From NCBI RefSeq assembly GCF_011387195.1, contig NZ_CP046919.1, positions 1,736,001-1,800,000 of the forward strand: DNA of 64,000 bases, in the 5' to 3' direction. Shown here in pieces: positions 35,858 to 42,797 of the stretch; position 1 is the first letter of the stretch, and each line of letters begins with the position of its first letter. Under the pieces are notes generated by a model, which saw nothing but the letters and a program-made list of their open reading frames with translations, ran no database searches and was not told the DNA's origin. The position numbers and the translations under genes were made by a program. The DNA is from Streptococcus ruminicola. GTDB lineage: Bacteria > Bacillota > Bacilli > Lactobacillales > Streptococcaceae.

Positions 35858-37207
35858 TCAACCTTCCAAAATTTGAATAAATTCAGATTTTAATTCTGAA
35901 AAATCTCTATATTCATGATTAAATGCCTTTTTATAGATTGGATAAAATCTTTCCTTACTACTAATTTTATTGTACCTATCCTTTTCAAATGTCATTATAT
36001 ATTCCATAGCTGCAATATAATCTAAATTTAAGAAATGTCTATATTCCTTTAAATTTTGACTCCAAAAAAGCAAATAAACTATACCCAAGATATCTTCAGC
36101 CTGTTTTTCAGATAGATCTAAATTAGTTTCATAAAAGCCTGGAGTACCAAATAGTGATACTCTCTCTTCATTCTCAAATTCAGTTTTACTTAAAGCATGT
36201 TCAAAATCAATTACATATACTTTTTTTTCTTTACTTACTATTATATTATTAAATGACAAATCTCGATAAGTGTAGTTATATTTCTTATTTAACAACTCTA
36301 AATTATCAATTAAATTCAAAAACCAAGAATAATTTGTCTGTAATTCTTTATAATTAATTAAAGGTACTCCTTCTATGTATTCTTCTTCAACAAAATAAGA
36401 ATTTTTGACATAGAAATCTCCAAAAACCTTAGGAGAAAAATTCTCTTTTTCAATATCTCTTAATATACTTCTCTCAGACATTAACCTGCTAATACCATCT
36501 TTATTGGTAAAATCTAATAAAGATAAATTTTTTGCTTCCTTTAATACAGAAATACGGTTGCTTTCAGTATTTAGTACTTTGTAAACACCTCCTTTGGCAT
36601 TTCTGTTTATTATTTCTAAAATAATATATTTAGTCGGTATTACGTCAAATCGTTCTCTAAAATAATCTTCAATTGGTATCTCCACATCAGTTGGAAATTT
36701 TCTATCTCGTTTATCAATAAAATCATCTTTTTTTATAAACTCACCATATCTATAAAAGACTACTTCGCTTAGCTGATATCTAAAATCTGATGGAATATCA
36801 ACTCCCTTAATCCCTCTATATAAGTTTTCCAATTTATTAAGTAAAAAAATTAATTCTTCATCATTATTCGGATAGATTGTAATAAATTTACCAACTTGCG
36901 AATATCCATAAATACTCGAATTTTGTAATGCTAATTCTTTTAGATTAGCCAGTATTTTAAAATTAATTTTAAGATTATATGTTTCAATAAAATTAAAGAA
37001 CATTTTCGCAATTATTACAGCATTTAGTACATGCGCACTTAAATGGATTTTTATTCCTTTTTCTAATTTAACCTCCCTAACCATATTATAGGCCCAATGA
37101 TTATCTTCAGAATTAGATAGTGAACAATATTGATTCAATAGATTCTCATAGCATTTCTGATGTTCTGATTCGAATTCGAGATATTTCTTATAATTAGAAT
37201 ATGTCAT
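35858..37207 (-). CDS. Class III-type lanthipeptide synthetase without cyclase domain (LanKC-like)
   Basis: This 449-residue protein starts at the ATG that overlaps the upstream stop (ATGA). Residues 40-160 match the N-terminal domain of LanKC enzymes: I-K-I-H-L-S-A (52-58), V-G-K-F-I-T-I-Y-P (105-113), V-V-F-Y-R-Y-G-E-F (149-157). Residues 197-390 form a Ser/Thr kinase domain: glycine loop A-K-G-G-V-Y (204-209), V-L-K-E-A (Lys223), catalytic R-D-L-S-F-N-N (Asp316), metal-binding D-F-E-H-A (Asp334), and G-T-P-G-F (354-358). LanKC enzymes phosphorylate Ser/Thr and eliminate phosphate to give dehydroamino acids. Typical LanKC has 800-900 residues with a LanC-like cyclase; here the protein ends after the kinase, and no cyclase remnant lies in the 8-bp gap to the next gene. 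Confidence 0.82.
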   Translation of the reverse strand: MTYSNYKKYLEFESEHQKCYENLLNQYCSLSNSEDNHWAYNMVREVKLEKGIKIHLSAHVLNAVIIAKMFFNFIETYNLKINFKILANLKELALQNSSIYGYSQVGKFITIYPNNDEELIFLLNKLENLYRGIKGVDIPSDFRYQLSEVVFYRYGEFIKKDDFIDKRDRKFPTDVEIPIEDYFRERFDVIPTKYIILEIINRNAKGGVYKVLNTESNRISVLKEAKNLSLLDFTNKDGISRLMSERSILRDIEKENFSPKVFGDFYVKNSYFVEEEYIEGVPLINYKELQTNYSWFLNLIDNLELLNKKYNYTYRDLSFNNIIVSKEKKVYVIDFEHALSKTEFENEERVSLFGTPGFYETNLDLSEKQAEDILGIVYLLFWSQNLKEYRHFLNLDYIAAMEYIMTFEKDRYNKISSKERFYPIYKKAFNHEYRDFSELKSEFIQILEG

Positions 37208-37506
37208 ATTAAAAAACCGTCCCCATAGATTTCCAATCCGTCGTTCAATGCTAGGCAATTTAGTACATGATAATATGTATTTATTATTAATGAGACCTTT
37301 ATATGATTTTCCTTTAAAATACTCGCTAATAGTTTAATGCTATATCTATTTTTTCTTGGTACTTGATATGACTCCAAAATAAACTGATATAAAGAATAGG
37401 TTGCATAATCTGACATACCAACTTCCTTATATATTTTGATAAAATTCATCAACATAGAGGATAATTCAAAAGAGATCTCTCTATCAATACAATAATTTTT
37501 TTCCAT
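37204..37506 (-). CDS. Unknown 100-aa protein coupled to the lanthipeptide synthetase
   Basis: The gene has AGAAGGAG before its ATG and its stop overlaps the synthetase start (ATGA), so both are translated together. The protein is mostly helical, slightly basic, without signal peptide or membrane helix. I recognise no domain. By position it could be an accessory factor for leader recognition, a cyclisation helper or an immunity protein. It is not simply a frameshifted synthetase N-terminus, because the synthetase already has its complete N-terminal domain. Confidence 0.65.
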   Translation of the reverse strand: MEKNYCIDREISFELSSMLMNFIKIYKEVGMSDYATYSLYQFILESYQVPRKNRYSIKLLASILKENHIKVSLIINTYYHVLNCLALNDGLEIYGDGFLI

Positions 37507-37558
37507 AAATAAAATCTCCTTCTAAATAAGAGAGTGTTATAAAATATCAGAATACAAT

Positions 37559-37604
37559 AAAAGGCATGAAAAACGTTATTAAAAACGTTGATTCTATGCC
37601 TTTT
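37559..37604 (-). terminator. Attenuator-like hairpin after the precursor gene
   Basis: On the minus strand AAAAGGCAT (37596-37604) pairs with ATGCCTTTT (37559-37567) around an inner AACGTT/AACGTT stem. It lies between the precursor gene and the modification genes, where lantibiotic operons often have a partial terminator that keeps precursor mRNA abundant. Confidence 0.65.
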
Positions 37605-37669
37605 TAGAATATTCATTTTTCAAAAGAAGAATTAAATTAAGTTTTTCCAGACTTTTGAAAATATATACA

Positions 37670-37873
37670 CTAGGCTACTTGTGGATCAGGTCTAACAATA
37701 CAAGTACTACTATGAGCTCCTGATGGTGTCACAACACTATTCTGAATTGATAATGCAAATTCATCCAAAGAATTTAAGTCACGTGCCAATAGAGCAGCTT
37801 TCTCCTTCCCAACAATCCCAAACTGTTCAACAACCGCCTCAGGGTTATCAAAAAATTCGCCTACAATTTCCAT
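37670..37873 (-). CDS. RiPP precursor peptide (NHLP-like leader, Ser/Thr/Cys core)
   Basis: The 67-residue frame has a leader with E-F-F-D-N-P-E-A-V-V-E-Q-F-G-I and E-K-A-A-L-L, resembling the nitrile-hydratase-like or Os1348/NHLP-type leaders. The last about 22 residues are rich in Ser/Thr with one Cys (V-V-T-P-S-G-A-H-S-S-T-C-I-V). The frame continues upstream to an ATG at 37918, which has the better ribosome binding site (AAGGGAG), but a TAA interrupts it at codon 9 (37892-37894). Either translation restarts at 37873 (weak AAGG) or the gene was recently disabled. A consensus promoter drives it. It is the probable substrate of the synthetase. Confidence 0.68.
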   Translation of the reverse strand: MEIVGEFFDNPEAVVEQFGIVGKEKAALLARDLNSLDEFALSIQNSVVTPSGAHSSTCIVRPDPQVA

Positions 37874-37998
37874 ATTACCTTGAAGTTCTTTTTATAAAGC
37901 TTTCATTTGTTTACTCATAATTATTTCTCCCTTCTTAATCCATATAACATAAGACTAAAAAAATTAACAAAGCATGTCAACCACCTTCTTTTATACCA

Positions 37999-38027
37999 AT
38001 TATATATATTTTTTGTATTATTGTCAA
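37999..38027 (-). promoter_or_regulatory. Consensus promoter of the RiPP operon
   Basis: TTGACA (38022-38027) and TATAAT (37999-38004) on the minus strand are separated by exactly 17 bp. This would be a strong SigA promoter for the precursor gene. Confidence 0.85.
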
Positions 38028-38105
38028 TAAGATACTTAAATTATATATTAAATTATAACTTTATTGATAACAGTATCTCTTTTCTTGCATTTTAAAAATT
38101 TTTGA

Positions 38106-38131
38106 TATAATTGTTGCATAATAAAGCAACA
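38106..38131 (+). promoter_or_regulatory. Promoter and palindromic operator of the element's SOS operon
   Basis: A TATAAT (38106-38111) is immediately followed by TGTTGC-ATAATAAA-GCAACA (38112-38131). The arrangement mirrors the operator of the chromosomal HdiR-like gene at 13516, but the arm sequence differs, indicating a different specificity. Confidence 0.65.
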
Positions 38132-38147
38132 GGAGTTTTAACTTAAA

Positions 38148-38715
38148 TTTTCTGGTAGCCGTCTAAAAGAATGTAGAATAGAAAAACACTATTCTCAATC
38201 TGAGCTAGTTAATCTTTTAAAAATCAATAGAGCTTCATACAATAAATGGGAGACTGGTAAATCTGTTTCTAATCAAAAAAATCTTTCTGCCCTTGCAAGA
38301 ATACTTGACGTTCCAACAACCTATTTTGAATCGGAATACAAGATTGTGAATACCTATCTCCAACTCTCTACGTCTACGGAAAATCAAGGAAAGGTTGATG
38401 AGTATGCTGATGAGTTACTTCAAAAACAACAATCACAAGAGAAAGTAATTCCTCTTTTTGCAGTTGAAGTCTTATCTGATGTTTCTCTTTCTGCTGGTCT
38501 TGGGGAATCGCTCTTTGAGGAATACGAGACAGAGACCGTCTATGCCCTATCCTGGAATGACTCCGTCTATATCAAAAAACTTTATCGAGAAGAAAATGGC
38601 TTTAGAATGGTATCTCTCAACGGTAACTACTCTGATAAATGGATTCCTTATTGAAGACAATCCTCGTATCGTAGGGCTTGTTGTAAGTCACTTTATGCCA
38701 GTTATAGGAGCCTAA
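38148..38715 (+). pseudogene. HdiR/LexA-like repressor, broken
   Basis: The XRE domain is readable from F-S-G-S-R-L-K-E but the ATG is replaced (AAA at the expected codon). The linker S-L-S-A-G-L-G is present. A deletion removes the segment with G-D-S-M-E-P, so the catalytic serine is gone, while V-Y-I-K-K-L-Y-R-E remains. A frameshift near 38630 moves the end (E-D-N-P-R-I-V-G-L-V) to another frame. It is related to the gene at 12817 and was the repressor of the umuC operon that follows, as in Tn5252. Confidence 0.82.
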
Positions 38716-38717
38716 GA

Positions 38718-38852
38718 ATGACAGTTAATGTTAATGAAATGATTTATCTCAAAGACAATCGTATCTATTTTACCCCCTACCTCAAAGAGTATGACATTAC
38801 TGATCATATTCAGGAACTGATGGAAGAATTAGAAATGCTTAAAAGAGGATAA
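38718..38852 (+). CDS. Small protein (44 aa) of the umuC operon
   Basis: AGGAGCC precedes the ATG. The acidic 44-residue peptide (M-T-V-N-V-N-E-M-I-Y-L-K-D-N-R-I-Y) is intact and lies 1 bp before umuC. Small genes occur at this place in element-borne umuC operons. Function unknown. Confidence 0.6.
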   Translation: MTVNVNEMIYLKDNRIYFTPYLKEYDITDHIQELMEELEMLKRG

Positions 38853-38853
38853 G

Positions 38854-40135
38854 ATGATGGGCTATATCGATTATTCAAAAGAACCTCAGTCTGATATAGC
38901 TTTCGTTGACATGAAATCGTTCTATGCTTCAGTTGAATGTGTGGATAGAGGATTGAATCCCCTCCATACCTCTCTCTGTGTCATGAGTCGAGCAGATAAC
39001 GCTGGAGGCTTAATTTTAGCCTCTTCTCCCATGTTCAAAAGAGTTTTTGGAAAAAATAATATTGGACGTGCCTACGATTTACCTTTTGACATCCGCACAA
39101 GAAAATTTGACTACTATAATGCTAAACGTCAAGGCTTAGACATATCACCGCACTATATTTCCTATCTATATTGAACATTGGGCTAAGCGAACGCTTATTG
39201 TTCCACCACGTATGGATTGCTACATCGAAAAAAGTATTGACATTCAACATATTTTCCAAGATTATGCGGCTCCTGAAGATATTCTCCCCTACTTCATTGA
39301 TGAAGGGTTTATTGATTTAACCTCCTCACTCAATTACTTTGTAAGTGATAAACAGATGGATAGAAAAGCAAAATTAGATGTTGTCTCTGCCAAACTACAA
39401 CATGACATCTGGCAAAAGACTGGTATCTATTCTACCATTGGTATGAGTAATGCTAACCCATTATTGGCCAAACTTGCTCTAGACAATGAAGCCAAACGAA
39501 CACCTAGTATGCGTGCAAATTGGTCCTGCGAAGATATAGAAACAAAAGTTTGGTCAATTCCTAACCTAACTGATTTTTGGGGTATTGGTTCCAGAACAGA
39601 AAAACGCCTTCACAAACTAGGGATTACCTCTATCAAGGAACTAGCAAATAGCAATCCTGATCGATTGAAAAAAGAATTTGGGAAGGTTGGACTCCAGTTG
39701 TGGTTTCATGCTAATGGTGTTGACGAGAGTAATGTTCATCAACCCTATAAACCAAAATCACACGGGCTTGGCAACTCTCAGGTGCTACCTCGTGACTATG
39801 TCAAGCAGCGTGATATTGAGATTGTTCTTAGTGAAATGGCTGAACAAGTTGCCATCCGAATGAGGAGAGAACATCAGAAAGCTACTATTGTTTCCATCTT
39901 TGTGACCTACTCTAAAACAGAAATGAAACAGCCAATTAACGCTCAAATGAAGATAGAACCTACTAATCATACACGACTGCTTACCGATACCGTGCTAACG
40001 CTTTTTCGTAAAAAATACACGTCAGGAGCCGTTCGGGGTATTGCAGTCAATTACTCAGGATTTGTCGATGAAAGATATGCCTTAATCTCATTACTTGATG
40101 ATATCCACCAAAACATCTTACTCACCCCCTTTTAG
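38854..40135 (+). pseudogene. umuC: UmuC-like Y-family DNA polymerase, broken
   Basis: The first piece (38854-39174) carries the polymerase start F-V-D-M-K-S-F-Y-A-S-V-E. A frameshift near 39165 follows. The second piece (39212-40135) holds I-D-E-G-F-I-D-L-T with the catalytic acidic residues, the helix-hairpin-helix G-I-G-S-R-T-E-K-R-L-H-K-L-G-I and the little-finger domain. The protein ends early at L-L-T-P-F, fused to the 3' end of repA on the other strand, so the normal C-terminus is lost. A translesion polymerase conferring UV mutagenesis in Tn5252 relatives; inactive here. Confidence 0.88.
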
Positions 40136-40922
40136 TTCTTTTAAGCGTTGGACCTTGGTCCATTCGGATAAGACGCCATTAAAGACGTACTCCGCTATCG
40201 TTTCTGATTTATCCGCAAACCTCATATTCTCTAAAGCGTACTTATAACGATAATCAAAATAAACCATGTCATAATCACTAGCGGCACGTGATGGACCAAC
40301 TTGTCTCAACTGGTCATGTACCAAGCCCCAAATATAATCTCTGTCGTATCTTGTGACTCGGTCCACTTTACGTTGAAAATAGTCATTGTCATTTTTCTTA
40401 CTTGCTTGACTTTCTTTCTCCTCCTCGTCTTCAAAGACTGACTCACTCTCTTTAGTCTCACTCTTATCATTCTCACTAGTGGCTGAATTTAAGACTGGCC
40501 TCGTCTCATTTTGAGACCCCCTAGTATTTTTGGAACACCCCCGTCCGTATTTGCGACTGAGGTAGGTTCATGTTCCAACTTCCCCAAGTAAATCTTATTA
40601 GCCGGTTCTCCTTTTTCACTCGAATATTGTTGGACTTCATCTATCAAGCCATATTCTCTTAACGTTTTCTTGATAGTAAGCAACTTGGATTTGGAACAGC
40701 CAAGCAGTGCTATGAGTTTGGAGTTGGAATAAACTAAATAAATAGCTCCATCATCATCTATCCAACCTTTACTCAGAGATAATTCCAAACGGTCTTTTAG
40801 AACGGCATAAGCTACTTTAACCTCTAATTTCATATCCATATAGCCTCGCTCTCAAACAAGAGTTTTGAGAGCTTATAGTAACGTTCTGACGTTTGATAGT
40901 GATTTGCGGTGATACGTTTCAT
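40118..40922 (-). pseudogene. repA: RepA_N-type replication initiator, broken
   Basis: The start at 40922 (M-K-R-I-T-A-N-H-Y-Q-T-S-E-R-Y-Y-K-L-S-K-L-L-F-E, with GGAGGG upstream) frameshifts near 40845. The next piece (40489-40839) has A-Y-A-V-L-K-D-R-L-E-L-S and L-L-G-C-S-K-S-K-L, typical of RepA_N. A further frameshift near 40500 leads to the DnaD-like C-terminus (Y-D-R-D-Y-I-W-G-L-V; 40118-40366). It would have initiated replication of the excised element. Its 3' end overlaps the truncated umuC. Confidence 0.83.
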
Positions 40923-41092
40923 AATTGTCCCTCCAACACTAACAAGCCAACATTTCCCAACTCATCAAATTGAATGAGTCCTTCTTTTTCCATGTCAGCA
41001 ACCAATTGATTCGCTTCTTTAATATCAATCCTCATGATAGTCATGAGATAACATAGCACGATTTGCTGTGATGACTGTTCTTACTTTTGCAT
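40919..41092 (-). pseudogene. Small element gene upstream of repA, interrupted
   Basis: After AGGAGGAAAATC, ATG CAA AAG is followed by TAA, then the frame runs on as E-Q-S-S-Q-Q-I-V-L-C-Y-L ... I-K-E-A-N-Q-L-V-A-D-M-E-K-E-G-L-I to a TGA overlapping the repA ATG. The winged-helix-like end suggests a small DNA-binding protein. An internal ATG start is possible, so inactivation is not certain. Confidence 0.5.
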
Positions 41093-41109
41093 GATTTTCC
41101 TCCTGAAAA

Positions 41110-41138
41110 TAAAAAAGAACACTTATTAAAATGTTCTC
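41110..41138 (-). terminator. Terminator at the right end of the element
   Basis: Minus-strand AGAACA / TGTTCT stem followed by TTTTT. It would stop transcription entering from the native rbgA promoter. Confidence 0.55.
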
Positions 41139-41221
41139 GTGAAATTCTAAGCACCAAAAATTGATTATTTTTGCGTATTATTGCTTAACACTAAAATAAC
41201 TTACCAAAGAATAAATAGTAA

Positions 41222-41246
41222 AAGCCCTGATAAGTCAAGGCTTTTG
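41222..41246. terminator. Hairpin just inside attR
   Basis: AAAGCCCTGATAAGTCAAGGCTTTT forms a terminator-like stem inside the element, a little downstream of the orphaned rbgA promoter on the minus strand. Confidence 0.55.
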
Positions 41247-41295
41247 GGCTATATTTCCTATTTTTTGATTTTGCAATTCCATATGGCTCCCATTC

Positions 41296-41315
41296 AACCA
41301 TTGAATAGTTGCCAT
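41296..41315. repeat. Attachment repeat (attR) with orphaned rbgA start
   Basis: Exact copy of the 20-bp repeat at 27672. Read on the minus strand it is preceded by GGAGAGAAAATTT and begins ATGGCAACTATT, i.e. the original ribosome binding site and start codon of rbgA. The frame now stops after 18 codons (41259). Confidence 0.9.
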
Positions 41316-41529
41316 AAATTTTCTCTCCTTGATTAACGAATCTATATTTAGGATTTGACTATTATTTTCTATTCATAATTGTGAAAATCTATCACGTAAT
41401 ATTATATCATAAGTCTTTTTATTATGGGAAAAAGCCGAGAACTTACAGTACTACTCCATTCTTGACTATCATATCTTAAGGCGATACAATGATATCGAAT
41501 ACGAAAAGGCTTACCCACAAGGAGATTAT
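41316..41529. promoter_or_regulatory. Orphaned rbgA promoter region and promoter of the DUF4231 gene
   Basis: The minus strand carries GGAGAG close to the orphan ATG and an AT-rich region with ATGATATAAT near 41404-41413 as candidate -10. On the plus strand GATACAAT and AAGGAG lead into the DUF4231 gene. No coding sequence is seen. Confidence 0.5.
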
Positions 41530-41937
41530 ATGATTGATTATAACGAAATGTCAGTAGAAACATATGTAACAGAACGTTTAGAAAAAGCTATCGATACTTA
41601 TAGCAAAAAAGCAAAATTCCATCGTGCATGGTTTATTGTATTTAAGGTTATTCAAATCATTGCACTTGCCCTAATTCCGATTTTAGCAAGCTTACCTATT
41701 CCTTGTTTTAAACTTTTGACTGTGATTATTTCGTCTATTGTACTTGTTCTTGAGGCACTTATCGCTCTTTCAAGTCATAAAGAAAAATGGCAACTTTATC
41801 AAGAAACATCAAAAATGATTACTTCAGAAAAATTTGCTTTTCAAACTAAAGCTGGTCTTTATCAAAACAAAGATGATGATAATTGCTTTTCACTTCTTGT
41901 TGAACGTTGTGAAGCTATGATTAAGTATCGTGATTAA
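41530..41937 (+). CDS. DUF4231/SLATT-like two-helix membrane protein
   Basis: This 135-residue protein has an N-terminal amphipathic segment, two adjacent transmembrane helices (about 34-58 and 60-82), and a helical cytosolic tail with E-K-W-Q-L-Y-Q-E-T-S-K-M-I-T-S-E and F-A-F-Q-T-K-A-G-L-Y. This pattern fits DUF4231 of the SLATT superfamily, whose members are often predicted pore-forming effectors in defence systems. No nucleotide-cyclase or sensor gene is next to it, so a defence role is speculative. AAGGAG precedes the ATG. A strong terminator follows. Confidence 0.72.
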   Translation: MIDYNEMSVETYVTERLEKAIDTYSKKAKFHRAWFIVFKVIQIIALALIPILASLPIPCFKLLTVIISSIVLVLEALIALSSHKEKWQLYQETSKMITSEKFAFQTKAGLYQNKDDDNCFSLLVERCEAMIKYRD

Positions 41938-41941
41938 AAAG

Positions 41942-41977
41942 AACCCCGTGTTTCATAAACATGGGGTTAATTTTTTT
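41942..41977. terminator. Terminator of the DUF4231 gene
   Basis: AACCCCGTGTTT-CAT-AAACATGGGGTT followed by AATTTTTTT. It also overlaps the 3' end of the convergent small gene. Confidence 0.9.
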
Positions 41978-42155
41978 GATGCAAAAATAGTATTGGAATA
42001 CTCAGCATCAAAAAATAATAAGGCAAAAAATGCCAATATGGTGTTCTATGCGGATCTAAATAGGTGATTATTAAAATAAATAAGCACCAAGATATCCAAA
42101 GTATGGTTACTAATTTACGCTTTTTCAGAATAAAATCTTTGAGTTTATTTTTCAA
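41967..42155 (-). CDS. Small membrane protein (62 aa)
   Basis: A TTG start at 42155 has AAGGAG well placed upstream and overlaps the end of the preceding gene; an upstream ATG lies deep inside that gene. The peptide has a basic N-terminus (K-N-K-L-K-D-F-I-L-K-K-R-K) and two hydrophobic helices. Unknown function. It is the third of three small genes in a row. Confidence 0.5.
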   Translation of the reverse strand: MKNKLKDFILKKRKLVTILWISWCLFILIITYLDPHRTPYWHFLPYYFLMLSIPILFLHQKN

Positions 42156-42468
42156 TAACCTGATACTCCTTATGAAATCTCTTCTCAGAAATAATACGAT
42201 GGTTGGTGCAATCAAGATAATCTCCTAAATAGCCAATCTGATACATGCCATAACCAGCAAAGCCTCCGCCAAGACTTCCAACTGCACCAAGTTTAAGGTT
42301 TCTTGCTGTAGAAGGATTTAATCCTGCCATTAAAATACGTAAATGATTGTCTAACCAATACAAATAATTCTTATCGAAAGCTTCCTTTACCCAATTTGGA
42401 TAGCTTTCAACATTTTCTTTACTGATTTTCCAAACATCAGCCACTTTTTCTTTATAAATTGCTTTCAT
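42145..42468 (-). CDS. Unknown 107-aa protein with glycine-rich hydrophobic segment
   Basis: AAAGGAGAAGT precedes the ATG. The N-terminal 60 residues are polar and helical (Y-P-N-W-V-K-E-A-F-D-K-N-Y-L-Y-W). A glycine-rich hydrophobic stretch (L-G-A-V-G-S-L-G-G-G-F-A-G-Y-G-M-Y) follows near residues 61-80, which might insert into a membrane. No family recognised. Neighbours are two small membrane proteins, apparently one operon. Confidence 0.55.
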   Translation of the reverse strand: MKAIYKEKVADVWKISKENVESYPNWVKEAFDKNYLYWLDNHLRILMAGLNPSTARNLKLGAVGSLGGGFAGYGMYQIGYLGDYLDCTNHRIISEKRFHKEYQVIEK

Positions 42469-42492
42469 ACTTCTCCTTTAACTTCCTTATAA

Positions 42493-42639
42493 CTAAAAAA
42501 TGAGTGCCACTACTAGGCGTGTCAAAATAGTAATGACTAATAGTTTTTGAATACAATATTTGGTATCAGCGGACCAATCTGTCATTTGGACAATACAAAC
42601 ACATAGTATTAAAATACTGATAAAACTAAAAAATAACAT
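42493..42639 (-). CDS. Small membrane protein (48 aa)
   Basis: GAAGGAAAGG precedes the ATG by 5 bases. The peptide is almost entirely two hydrophobic segments (L-F-F-S-F-I-S-I-L-I-L-C-V-C-I-V and L-L-V-I-T-I-L-T-R-L-V-V-A-L-I-F) joined by a short polar loop. First gene of a three-gene set. Unknown function. Confidence 0.5.
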   Translation of the reverse strand: MLFFSFISILILCVCIVQMTDWSADTKYCIQKLLVITILTRLVVALIF

Positions 42640-42760
42640 TTTTCCTTTCCTTCAAAATCCATACTTACTAGGCATGGAATTGTACGAAATTAGTATACCA
42701 GATTTTTTTGTTAATAGACGCAAATGTCGTAAATGGTTGTTTTTTTGTCGTGAACGGTAA

Positions 42761-42795
42761 AAAACAAGAGCCTTTTAACAAGACTCTTGTTTTTA
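42761..42795. terminator. Terminator of the ABC-F gene
   Basis: AACAAGAG / CTCTTGTT stem with T runs on both strands, directly after the ABC-F stop. Confidence 0.87.
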
Positions 42796-42797
42796 TC

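Larger units (their letters stand above)
27672..41315. mobile_element. Decaying Tn5252-like integrated mobile element carrying a RiPP operon
   Basis: About 13.6 kb bounded by a 20-bp direct repeat, inserted at the 5' end of rbgA. From left to right it holds: replication-protein fragment, integrase, excisionase and XRE fragments (all broken), a broken IS200-type element, an intact PlcR-like regulator, a broken relaxase, intact mobC and accessory genes, a lanthipeptide-type operon, a broken HdiR-like/umuC SOS operon, and a broken repA. The relaxase-mobC set and umuC operon are characteristic of Tn5252-family elements. Self-transfer looks impossible. Base composition is clearly more AT-rich in the RiPP operon than in the flanks. 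Confidence 0.85.

Noticed and set aside
37204..37258. Synthetase start 17 codons upstream of 37207
   Set aside because: The longer form overlaps the upstream gene without its own ribosome binding site; the ATGA overlap gives a better start.
42560..42760. Plus-strand 66-codon frame opposite the 48-aa membrane gene
   Set aside because: No ribosome binding site; the minus-strand frame has a strong one.
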